Positions 32,735 to 41,050 of a stretch of 64,000 nt of DNA are shown in pieces; the first letter of the stretch is position 1; every line of letters begins with the position of its first letter. The position numbers were made by a program, and so were the translations under genes. The stretch comes from Candidatus Margulisiibacteriota bacterium (lineage in GTDB: Bacteria > Margulisbacteria > WOR-1 > O2-12-FULL-45-9 > XYB2-FULL-48-7). A model generated the notes under the pieces. The model saw only the letters and a program-made list of their open reading frames with translations. It was not told the DNA's origin and ran no database searches. The DNA lies in assembly GCA_041661965.1 (NCBI GenBank), contig JBAZTH010000001.1:248001-312000 (forward strand), in the 5' to 3' direction.

Positions 32735-35443
32735 TCAGCGACTTGACGATCGCCAGTCCCAGGCCGTCCCTTTCTCCCCGCCGCCCGCGACCCGGCCGAA
32801 TTGCGTGAATTTTTCAAATAATTTGGGCAGATTGGCAGCGGCAATGCCCCGGCCGGTATCGGCGACGCTACATCCGACCTCCTTGTCGTTTTCCTCGCAG
32901 GATATTTCGATCCGGCCTTTGTCCGTGAATTTCAACGCGTTGCCGATCAGGTTGGTCAAGACTTCGGTGATCTCGTCGCGGTCGGCGTTCAAGATGACCG
33001 GAGCGGCGGGCAGCCGTTCGATCAGTTCCAGCCCTTTCTTCTCCGCCTGCGGACGGAAAGCCGCTAAGGTCTCCCTCATCAGTTGTGCAATATCAAGCGG
33101 CTCCTTTTTGGCTTCCATCCGGCCCGATTCCAGGCGGGAAATATCGAGCAGATCGTTGACGATACGGGCCAGGCGGTCAATGCTCCGAAGGGTCGTCGAT
33201 AGAAATCTGGTTTGCCCTTCATTGATCGGCCCATGAATTCCCTCCAGCACTTGCGCCACTCCTTCGTGGATGATCGCCATCGGGGTGCGTAGTTCGTGTG
33301 AAACGGTATTGACGAAATCGTCTCTGATGTTGACCAGCCGCTTGAAATCGGTGATGTCGACAACGGCGCCGATGCAGCGGACGGCCTTGCCCTGTTTATC
33401 AGACTGCAGTTCGGCTTTCTCCCGGACCCATTTGACCCGGCCATCGACAATGATCCGGTGTTCTATGTCATATTGCTTGCTGACCAGCGCGGCTTGCCAG
33501 GCACTGATTACGGCGGCCCTGTCGTCAGGATGAACAAAACCGACGAATTTATCGTAACTTACCGGCGCGCCGGCCGGAACGTTAAAAATCTTATAAGTTT
33601 CATCGGTCCAGGTCAGAATGTCGTTTGTGATATCGAAGTCCCAGCTCCCGACCAGGGCCAGTTCCTGCGATTTTTGAAGGCGGTAGCTCTCGATTGCCAG
33701 TTTTTCTTCAGCCTGTTTGCGCTGGGTTATATCGTCGTAAACGGCGACGACCTCGCCGGTCGGCAATTTATAGATATAATTTTCCCGCCAGCCGCTGATC
33801 CGCTGATCTTGATAAAGACCGATCGGGAAATGTTCCGGCTGTCCCGTCCGCCAGACCCGCAGCAGGATATCGAACAAACCGAATGACTTGACTCCCGGGA
33901 AGACTTCCAGCACGCCCCGGCCGACCACCGCTTGCCTGTTAACTTTTTCGATCTGCTCTGCCGCCCGGTTAATGTCCGAAATGATAAAATCTTCGCTGCC
34001 GTTTTGTCGGTAGAGATAAATGACGACGCCGCTGCTCATATTGTCAAAAAGCGACTGGAATTTTACGGCGCTGTCTTTAACGATGCGCTCCAAGGCTTTT
34101 TTATAAGTGATATCGTTGACCGTTATAATGACGCCCTGGGGTTTTTCAGTGGCGTTTTTGGTAAGGGCCGCGTTGATCGAACCGACAAATTGACTGCCGT
34201 CCCGGCGCAGCAGCGAGTATTCGAGTTCCTTGATCAGGCCGGTCTCCACCGTTTGCTGAAAACTCTTGCGCGCGGCGTTCCGTTGCTCCGGCGTGACCAA
34301 CTCGAAAATGTTTCGGCCGATCATCTCTTCAAGATTTTTTATTCCGTTCATTTTAAGCGCTTCAGCGGATGCGTAGGTGATCTTGCCTTCGAGATCGGCC
34401 GCGACAACAGCGTCGGGGGAAGCGCTGACCAGCCGTTCGAAATTTTCCTTACTTTCTATCAATTCTATCTCGCCCTGGCGCCTGATGATCAAATAAAACC
34501 CGAAGCCGAGCAGTCCCAAGCTTAACAGCCCGATCGCGGCGGCGCGCAGCCCGATCCAAAGCATGGGCGAATAAATTTCCCGGGCGTCGACTTTTGAAAT
34601 AATGAACCAGCTTGTGCCGGGAATAGGACGGCCGACCGCCAGGACCGGCACGCCCCGGTAATCGATACCGGTCAGCAGGCGGCTGACGCCTCTGACGGCC
34701 ATGGCAGCGGGCAGATATTTCGTGCCGACCGGGAAATGAAGATTGAGAGCGGCGTCCTTTTTGTGGCGAAGTTCGTTCAAAAACACGACCTCGCCGCTTT
34801 GTTGCCTGACGAGCAGGGTTTCGGCGGAATCGCTCGGCACCGGCCAGATCTGGATCAGGGGAAAGAGGAAAAGCTCGGGATCGATGCGCAGGATCAACAC
34901 CCCGGCTGCGTCCCCGTCGTTCATGATCGGCACGCCAATATCCAGCTTGATCCTGCCGTTAGCGCCCCGATGAAAGTCGCAGAGCGTCGATTGTTTTGAC
35001 CGCAATGTATCCAAAATCAATTTTTGTTCATCAACGATATTGATCGGACTATTTTTGTTCTCCGACAGCAGGACAAGGCCGGCCCGGTTGACCAGGCACA
35101 GGTTCTCGTATTTATGGTGTTTCTTCAATATCCTCATCCAGGTCAAGACTTCCTGCTTTAATTCAGCTGAGCGGCCGCCCTCGAGCCACAACAAAAACGG
35201 TTTCGTGACTAAGGGAATTTCATTAATGAACGCGGCGTCTTCCATTTGTTTCTGATGCCAATTCTCGATCTGATCGACTTTCAGGTTGGTTATGGCGGTC
35301 AGGTTATTGCGGGCCAATATCTTTAATTGGTCGCGCTGGTTATTAAAATAAGTAAGTCCGATCAGGCAAACTGCCAGCAGGGTAAGCACGACAAAAATGA
35401 AAAACCAAAGGCCGCCGGCGATCCCGGACTTTGACCGCGTCAT
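32735..35443 (-). CDS. Sensor histidine kinase with Cache-like and PAS domains, C terminus frameshifted
   Basis: 902 aa as read. A transmembrane helix (10-32) is followed by an exported Cache-like sensor (33-300), a second helix (about 305-327), three PAS domains (about 335-450, 455-570, 590-705), the H box SHELRTPMAIIHEG and an ATPase domain with NLIGNALKFTDKGR and VADTGRGIA. The G2 box breaks: after GGGEKGT the frame reads AWDWRSSSR and stops. Restoring one G near 32764-32766 gives GTGLGLAIV and continues to a normal end, FTFTLPKNPA with stop at 32646. It is therefore a single-base deletion or sequencing error. Confidence 0.88.
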   Translation of the reverse strand: MTRSKSGIAGGLWFFIFVVLTLLAVCLIGLTYFNNQRDQLKILARNNLTAITNLKVDQIENWHQKQMEDAAFINEIPLVTKPFLLWLEGGRSAELKQEVLTWMRILKKHHKYENLCLVNRAGLVLLSENKNSPINIVDEQKLILDTLRSKQSTLCDFHRGANGRIKLDIGVPIMNDGDAAGVLILRIDPELFLFPLIQIWPVPSDSAETLLVRQQSGEVVFLNELRHKKDAALNLHFPVGTKYLPAAMAVRGVSRLLTGIDYRGVPVLAVGRPIPGTSWFIISKVDAREIYSPMLWIGLRAAAIGLLSLGLLGFGFYLIIRRQGEIELIESKENFERLVSASPDAVVAADLEGKITYASAEALKMNGIKNLEEMIGRNIFELVTPEQRNAARKSFQQTVETGLIKELEYSLLRRDGSQFVGSINAALTKNATEKPQGVIITVNDITYKKALERIVKDSAVKFQSLFDNMSSGVVIYLYRQNGSEDFIISDINRAAEQIEKVNRQAVVGRGVLEVFPGVKSFGLFDILLRVWRTGQPEHFPIGLYQDQRISGWRENYIYKLPTGEVVAVYDDITQRKQAEEKLAIESYRLQKSQELALVGSWDFDITNDILTWTDETYKIFNVPAGAPVSYDKFVGFVHPDDRAAVISAWQAALVSKQYDIEHRIIVDGRVKWVREKAELQSDKQGKAVRCIGAVVDITDFKRLVNIRDDFVNTVSHELRTPMAIIHEGVAQVLEGIHGPINEGQTRFLSTTLRSIDRLARIVNDLLDISRLESGRMEAKKEPLDIAQLMRETLAAFRPQAEKKGLELIERLPAAPVILNADRDEITEVLTNLIGNALKFTDKGRIEISCEENDKEVGCSVADTGRGIAAANLPKLFEKFTQFGRVAGGGEKGTAWDWRSSSR

Positions 35444-36792
35444 TGGTTTATTTTCCCTCCCCGGCGCTCCAGTTCGATTAGGAGCGAATCGATCTCTTTT
35501 TCCTGATCGATCATTTTAAGTTCCCGGCCGATCGCCGCCTCTTTGAAGAGTTCCAGTTCTCCGAGCTTTTTCTTCAGATCGGCTTCCGTTTGCCGCTGGG
35601 CGGAAATATCGGTAATGACGCCGAGGATGGCGCGGTCATTCTCGTAATCGATCAGTTTTGTCGAGATGATAGCGGCGAACTTTTCGCCGTTTTTCTTGAC
35701 CAGCTCGCATTCATAAGGTTCGACGTCTTCGCCCTGGAGATGCTTTTTGAGCGCCGCTTCGAACACGGACAGCGAAGTCGGGGCGGTTAGCGAACGGAAA
35801 TCGAAATCCGGCGAAAGGAGCTCTCCCGGAGAATAGCCGGTGACCTCCGAACAGCATTGATTGGCGTAAACGATCTTGCCCCGATAGTTGATAAAGATCA
35901 TGTTCGGCGACTGTTCGGAGAGGGTCCGGAACCTGGCCTCGGACTTTTGTCGGTCCTGGTGGAACCTGGTTTCCGATTCAATGGCCAAAGCCTGGGTCCG
36001 GTCAAGCTCGGAACCGATCAGCCGGGAAATATAAGTTACGCCGGCGGCCAGCACGGCTATGATCAATAAGGCCAGAATAAATGAATTGAGCGCGAAATTG
36101 ATCGTCCCGAAAGGGAGACGCGTATAAAGGTAACCTTGCAGAATGACGGTGAAAAAAAGGATCGGCGCGAACCAGCGCAGGACGAGAGGCCGCGCGCCGG
36201 TGCCGGCCAGATAGCTTAGGGGGAAATCGGCCGGACCGATCGCCAGGATCGCGGCTGATGCGAGACAGATCAAAGCCAGCGCGGTGTTAAGGGCCATCGG
36301 AATAGAGGCCCCTCCGTAAAAGAAGGGGAGGCCGTACAGGTAACCGGTCAGGACGGCGGCGTTGATCAGGAAGCCCGAAACAAACAGCACCCCTTCGGCC
36401 CGGCGATTTTTTCTTTTCAGGCCGAACAAGAAAAGCCCGAGGCCGAGCAGGATGAAATTTAGTTCGGTCAGCGGCGCCAGCCGGCCGACGGGAGCGGCGC
36501 CCAGCATTTCCGGACTGGACACCAGAAACCGTTCCAGGTCGAATAGCCGGTTCAGCGCCAAAAAAAGCAGGACCGCGGTCGAGGCTGATATTTTGACGGC
36601 CGCCCCGATCTTGGTCCGCTCGAATAGCAAAGCCGCGGAAAAAATGATAAGTATGACCGCTGTGGACGGTGCCATCGGGATGTAGGCGGAATCAAAGCGC
36701 GCGAGTATCTGAAAGCCGGAGAGCCAGCCGAAGAGCGCCAGAACGGCCAGGGCCATTGCCGCCAGAGAAAGCGGCGCCACCAATCTGTTCAA
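35440..36792 (-). CDS. Membrane PAS sensor without kinase domain
   Basis: 450 aa. Seven or eight membrane helices (residues 8-245) resemble MASE-type sensory membrane domains. A linker helix then leads into a PAS domain (about 285-410: SEQSPNMIFINYRGKIVYANQCCSEVTGYSPGELL, split here only for reading, and GVITDISAQRQ) and a C-terminal coiled coil. No HisKA or ATPase follows. Both ends overlap neighbours by four bases (kinase upstream, kinase downstream), so it is probably a sensor subunit working with a separate kinase, such as the 275-residue one encoded just before it. Confidence 0.83.
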   Translation of the reverse strand: MNRLVAPLSLAAMALAVLALFGWLSGFQILARFDSAYIPMAPSTAVILIIFSAALLFERTKIGAAVKISASTAVLLFLALNRLFDLERFLVSSPEMLGAAPVGRLAPLTELNFILLGLGLFLFGLKRKNRRAEGVLFVSGFLINAAVLTGYLYGLPFFYGGASIPMALNTALALICLASAAILAIGPADFPLSYLAGTGARPLVLRWFAPILFFTVILQGYLYTRLPFGTINFALNSFILALLIIAVLAAGVTYISRLIGSELDRTQALAIESETRFHQDRQKSEARFRTLSEQSPNMIFINYRGKIVYANQCCSEVTGYSPGELLSPDFDFRSLTAPTSLSVFEAALKKHLQGEDVEPYECELVKKNGEKFAAIISTKLIDYENDRAILGVITDISAQRQTEADLKKKLGELELFKEAAIGRELKMIDQEKEIDSLLIELERRGGKINQ

Positions 36793-37616
36793 GTGTTTTC
36801 TCCTTTGGTCGGCAGCGTGAAGTAAAATTTCGATCCCTTGCCGACCGCACTCTCGACTCCAATTTTTCCCCCGTGGGCCTCGACCGCCATTTTGCAGAAA
36901 TAGAGCCCGAGTCCGGTATCGATTTTGGTCTTTAAATTTTGGGTTTCAACTTTGAAAAAGCGGTTAAAGAGCTTGTTCAGATATTCTTGGGGGATGCCTT
37001 CGCCGGTATCGGAGGCTTCAAACAAAATTTCGTTGTGTAATGTGTCATGTGTTATGCGTAACGCGATCCGGCCGCCGGCGGGGGTGTGTTTTACGGCATT
37101 TGAAACAAGGTTTTCGATCACCCGGACCAGTAGCCTCCGGTCGGCGGAGATAGCCAATCCTTTATCAATCTGCAAAGTGAACGACTTTTTTCCCTGATCG
37201 GCCAGCAGTTCCAGCCAGGCGAGCTCTTGGGCAAGCTCATCAAGCTTGAATGAAGACCGATTCAAGGTCATTTTGTCCTCTTCCATCTTCCGGGTTTCCA
37301 GCAGATCCATGATCAGGTTAAGCAGCTGTTTAGATCCGGTCCGTGATAGCTCCAGGGATTTCTTTTGGTCGCCGGTCAGCGGGCCGAGCAGCCCGGCCAG
37401 CATCAGCTCGGTCGAAGAAACAATGCCGGTCAGCGGATTCTTCAGGTCGTGGACGATCAGGTTGGTCAGATCGTCGCGCAGCTTTTCCAGGTTGACTATC
37501 CGCTCGCGGTTTTTTTCGATCTGGGCCATGGTTTGGGAGAGGAGCGATTCTTTGGTGCGGGCGAGGTGTTTAAGCTGAAAGTTCTCTAAATTACGTTCGA
37601 TCAGCTCTTTATCCAT
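36789..37616 (-). CDS. Cytosolic histidine kinase
   Basis: 275 aa. An N-terminal coiled coil (1-45) precedes the H box VHDLKNPLTGIVSSTELML, then ATPase boxes VIENLVSNAVKHTPAGG (N), EASDTGEGIP (G1), IDTGLGLYFCKMAV (G2) and the end KFYFTLPTKG. No sensor of its own. It begins directly after the ODP-like gene and overlaps the PAS sensor gene by four bases. Input probably comes from one of those two products. Confidence 0.88.
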   Translation of the reverse strand: MDKELIERNLENFQLKHLARTKESLLSQTMAQIEKNRERIVNLEKLRDDLTNLIVHDLKNPLTGIVSSTELMLAGLLGPLTGDQKKSLELSRTGSKQLLNLIMDLLETRKMEEDKMTLNRSSFKLDELAQELAWLELLADQGKKSFTLQIDKGLAISADRRLLVRVIENLVSNAVKHTPAGGRIALRITHDTLHNEILFEASDTGEGIPQEYLNKLFNRFFKVETQNLKTKIDTGLGLYFCKMAVEAHGGKIGVESAVGKGSKFYFTLPTKGENT

Positions 37617-37617
37617 T

Positions 37618-38346
37618 TTACAATAGCTTTAGGTATGTCCCGCATTCGAGTCCTTTCAGGAAATCGATCGCGGGCTTAACCTGCTCTTTTTTGATGATCG
37701 AGCCGTGCTGGGAGGCGATCATCTCGATATCGTATTGTTCTATTTTTTCCAGCACCAGCTTCATGATCTCGCGGGAAGGCATGTAGGGCTTATGGAACAG
37801 GCTCATCTGGTCATGATAGTTGGCTTTCGCGAACAGGTCCCAATCGTCGGAAAATGCGCCGAAGAGGTCGCCGGAAAAAAATATTTTTGACTTAGTGTCG
37901 TAGGTGGCGAAAGCTCCGGGCGTATGCAGGTAGGGGGTGGGCTGAAAGACCAGTTCCCGGCCGCTTTTCAATTTGAGCCGATTGTTGTTTTTTTCAAAGA
38001 AATAAAAAGGTGAGCGCACCCCGTAATGCAAAATGAGAAACGACACCCGCTCAAAGGTGGCGATCTTCAGCTCCGGATTATTGATCAGGTCTTCAAACAC
38101 GGGCAGGGAACCGGCAAGATCGGGGTCCTGGTGGCTGACGATGATGGTCGAGATCTTTTTCGGATCGATCAGTGAAATGACTTTGCGCGCGACGATCGGG
38201 AAATGGGGAGCGGAGCCGGGGTCGATCAGGACCGCCTCATCGCCGTCAACGATCAAATATGGATTGCAATGAAAATTGGCGACCTGGTCGTAAAAGCCGA
38301 CCCAGTAGATGCCTTCCGCGATTTCGATCGCTTCATCGTAATTCAC
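37618..38346 (-). CDS. ODP-type metallo-beta-lactamase-fold protein (di-iron oxygen sensor homologue)
   Basis: 242 aa. The metal ligands follow the oxygen-binding di-iron protein/flavodiiron pattern: SHQDPDLAGSL, the histidine in YLHTPGAFATYD, FSGDLFGAF and ASQHGSII. There is no flavodoxin domain, as in stand-alone ODPs, which bind oxygen at a di-iron centre and act in sensing or chemotaxis. The start is GTG at 38346. First gene of the signalling operon, so an oxygen or redox input to the kinases downstream is a reasonable inference. Confidence 0.86.
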   Translation of the reverse strand: MNYDEAIEIAEGIYWVGFYDQVANFHCNPYLIVDGDEAVLIDPGSAPHFPIVARKVISLIDPKKISTIIVSHQDPDLAGSLPVFEDLINNPELKIATFERVSFLILHYGVRSPFYFFEKNNNRLKLKSGRELVFQPTPYLHTPGAFATYDTKSKIFFSGDLFGAFSDDWDLFAKANYHDQMSLFHKPYMPSREIMKLVLEKIEQYDIEMIASQHGSIIKKEQVKPAIDFLKGLECGTYLKLL

Positions 38347-38355
38347 TATGCGGAA

Positions 38356-38384
38356 ATTATAACGTATAAAATTCGCGGATTCAA
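38356..38384 (-). promoter_or_regulatory. Promoter of the ODP/two-component operon
   Basis: Minus-strand TTGAAT (38384-38379) and TATAAT (38361-38356) are separated by 17 bases; the -10 box ends nine bases before the GTG start at 38346, leaving almost no leader. Confidence 0.65.
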
Positions 38385-38395
38385 CAAAATATTTC

Positions 38396-38424
38396 TGGAC
38401 AAGTAATCAGCGCGAGCCTATAAT
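38396..38424 (+). promoter_or_regulatory. Divergent promoter of the PAS-PAS kinase
   Basis: TGGACA (38396-38401), 17-base spacer, TATAAT (38419-38424). The ATG follows at 38440, with a leader of roughly ten bases and no ribosome-binding site. It is back-to-back with the promoter of the ODP operon. Confidence 0.65.
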
Positions 38425-38439
38425 TTTGCATAGAATATC

Positions 38440-40218
38440 ATGGGACCAGGCGTTTATATCGTTATAATATCTTTGGCGCTCGGCATTTTATCGATCCCCA
38501 TCGACTTGCTCTTCCATGCCGTCTTTTTGCATGAAGCCCCGTCGCTAGCCGCCCTTACCGAGCCGGAAAATATTTTCCACTGGTCCATGCTGCTCTTCTC
38601 GTTCGTCGTTTTCGGGCTGGTGATGGCGTCGATCTCAAGGCGCCGTGAAGCGGCGGCACAAGAGCACCGGCGGCTGATCGACGAAATGACCAAGCTCAAG
38701 CTGGGGGTCGAGCGCTCATACGAGGCGATCTTTATTACGGATACCGACGGGAAAATAAATTATGTCAATCCCGGATTTGAAAAATTGTACGGCTTTTCCC
38801 GCGCTGAAGCGATCGGCCAAACGCCCAGGCTGATCAAGTCCGGGACGCTTTCGCCCGACGTTTACAATGATTTTTGGAAAACGCTGTTAAGTAAAAAGGT
38901 CATAAGCGGTGAAATTGTCAACAAAACAAAAGCGGGAAAGCTGCTCAATATTGACGGCACGGCGCTCTCAATCCTGAACGATCGGGGCGAGATCATCGGA
39001 TTTATGGGCATTCAGCATGATATTACCGAACATAAGCAGCTGGATGAAGCCCTGCGCCGGTCCAAGGAAGACTGCGAAAAAGAAGTTATCGCGCGGACTG
39101 CCGAACTGGAACAGCTGCGGCGGCGGTACGAACTGGTCTTGAATTCCGCGGCCGAAGGGATCTTTGGCCTGGATCTCAATGGCAATCACACTTTTGTCAA
39201 TCCGGCGGGGGCAAAACTGCTCGGCTACGAAGTGACGGAGCTGATCGGCCGGCCCAGCCATTCAACCTGGCATTACAAGCGGCTCGACGGCCGCCCGTAT
39301 CCCAAAGAAGAATGCCCGATCTACGCTGCTTTCATGGAGGGGAAGGTACACCATGGCTCCGATGAAGTCTTCTGGAAAAAAGACGGCGCCAGCTTCCCGG
39401 TCGAATATATGAGCGTGCCGATCCTGGAGTCGGGCAAGATTGTCGGCGCGGTCGTGACTTTCAGCGATATTACCGAACGCAAGCAGGCGGAAGAGGAAAA
39501 GATAAAAGACGTGGAGCTGCACGAACGCGACCGGATGAAGACGGAGTTCCTCTCGATGGTCTCTCACGAGATGCGGACACCGATCACGCCGATCAACGGC
39601 TACCTACAACTGCTATTGTCCGGCAAAATTGGTCCGTTAACGCCCGAACAAAAACAGACGATGCTGCTGATGCAGAGACAGTCAAAACATTTGTTAATCC
39701 TGATCGACAGCATTATCGATGTTTCACGGATCGAAACCGGCCGGACGCTGGTGCTTTCGAAAACGCCGGTGTTCCTGGACGATTTGTTGAAGCGGGTGAT
39801 CGAGGCCATGGGCGACCAGTTCGAGGAAAAAGGGATCGAGCTTAAGGCAGAGCTATCCGCGCACCTGCCGATCCTGGCCGATGAGGCCAAACTGGAGCGG
39901 GTGATCACGAATATACTGGGCAACGCGCTCAAATTTGTCCCCCGCGGCGGCTCGGTCGCGGTCGGCGCCCGGGTCGAAGCTGGGGCCGCCCGGGTCTCGT
40001 TCGCCGACAACGGCATCGGGATCGATCGGGAAAACCTCGAGAAAATATTTGAAAAGTTCTATCAGGTCGACAGCTCCAACACCCGGGCGGCCGGCGGGAT
40101 CGGCATGGGGCTGACGATCGCCAGGGAGATCGTCGAAGCGCACGGCGGCAAGATTTGGGCCGAATCGGACGGTCTGGGCAAGGGTGCCGCCTTGATCTTC
40201 ACGCTACCGGAGGAATAA
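38440..40218 (+). CDS. Membrane sensor histidine kinase with two PAS domains
   Basis: 592 aa. Two transmembrane helices (residues 5-25 and 46-63), then PAS 1 (about 85-205, with NYVNPGFEKLYGFSRAEAIG) and PAS 2 (about 225-345, FVNPAGAKLLGYEVTELIG), the H box MVSHEMRTPITPINGYLQLL, N box ITNILGNALKFVPRGG, G1 FADNGIGIDRE and G2 GIGMGLTIAREIVEAHGG. Complete and probably functional. Transcribed divergently from the ODP/kinase operon. Followed by a long non-coding stretch. Confidence 0.9.
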   Translation: MGPGVYIVIISLALGILSIPIDLLFHAVFLHEAPSLAALTEPENIFHWSMLLFSFVVFGLVMASISRRREAAAQEHRRLIDEMTKLKLGVERSYEAIFITDTDGKINYVNPGFEKLYGFSRAEAIGQTPRLIKSGTLSPDVYNDFWKTLLSKKVISGEIVNKTKAGKLLNIDGTALSILNDRGEIIGFMGIQHDITEHKQLDEALRRSKEDCEKEVIARTAELEQLRRRYELVLNSAAEGIFGLDLNGNHTFVNPAGAKLLGYEVTELIGRPSHSTWHYKRLDGRPYPKEECPIYAAFMEGKVHHGSDEVFWKKDGASFPVEYMSVPILESGKIVGAVVTFSDITERKQAEEEKIKDVELHERDRMKTEFLSMVSHEMRTPITPINGYLQLLLSGKIGPLTPEQKQTMLLMQRQSKHLLILIDSIIDVSRIETGRTLVLSKTPVFLDDLLKRVIEAMGDQFEEKGIELKAELSAHLPILADEAKLERVITNILGNALKFVPRGGSVAVGARVEAGAARVSFADNGIGIDRENLEKIFEKFYQVDSSNTRAAGGIGMGLTIAREIVEAHGGKIWAESDGLGKGAALIFTLPEE

Positions 40219-41050
40219 GCCATAAAGCGCGCCTATTTCATCAAGACTTACGGCTGGCCACTTGGCCTGAAGTTTACCATAAGCTAAAAGCCGCCCTGGA
40301 ATTAATTTTTAAGCTCTCATTAATTGACCAAGCTACCGGCTAAGATCGCAACATCCCTATATATTTTTACCTTGCGCGCTGCTGCTGCCTGCTATAAAGC
40401 GCTAATAACTCATTATTGCTTTTATTTGCTGAACAGCATCCGTTCTCCTTCCTTAGCAAACAAAACCAGCGTACAGCTCATTTATTCAGCCTTTGAGAAG
40501 AAGTCTCAAGCTCTTTGCGCCATGATTAATGATCAGCGTTCCTGCCCCTTCAGTTTGATTTAACGCTCATATTAAGCAGGAGGTAAAAAATAGCGGTCGT
40601 TAATTGATTTTATTAAAAATCACGCTTCCCATAGTTGGCCTTTTACCGTCGGGAGAACTCCCGCCCGCCGCCTCTTCGAGGCATTGTCCGCCGGAGGCGG
40701 ACAATCTCCGCCAAAGGCGGGATGGCGGGCTTAGCTGGCCATTTTCCCCACTAACCGCAAACCGCTCCGTCACCTTTCAAGCCACGAACCATTTGCTAGC
40801 CGCTCCCTCCATCTTTACCCCCTCCCTTTCCCTCCGCTTTGAAAAACCCCGCCCCCCGGGAACAAGACAAGAGGAGTGGGAGAGTGACGGAAAGTCGGCA
40901 ATATCCCTGGGGGTATTTCGCCATATCGACCGAAAAGTTCGCATAATCCCCTAAAAATAGCTTGATATTATAAGAAATAGTTGGTTCCAATAGTTTCTGG
41001 CAAGGATTTTGCTTTCTACTTTAGCGGAGCCAAACAAGAGGGGATAAACA
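40219..41050. other. Non-coding stretch with palindromes at the island border
   Basis: No convincing gene. The frame 40604-40954 has low-complexity proline and arginine content and no start signal. Palindromes: ATTGTCCGCC-GGA-GGCGGACAAT at 40683-40705, followed directly by CCGCC-AAA-GGCGG at 40708-40720. An orphan ribosome-binding site (AGGAGGT at 40578-40584) leads to no open frame, perhaps a decayed gene. This stretch marks the change from chromosomal signalling genes to the accessory island. Confidence 0.6.

Noticed and set aside
32485..32844. Separate 119-residue gene at the end of the large kinase
   Set aside because: The frame includes the displaced kinase end region and part of the response regulator in the wrong frame; it has no coherent domain.
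40604..40954. 116-residue open frame in the spacer before the recombinase-ATPase gene
   Set aside because: Low-complexity proline/arginine sequence through palindromes, no ribosome-binding site and no domain.
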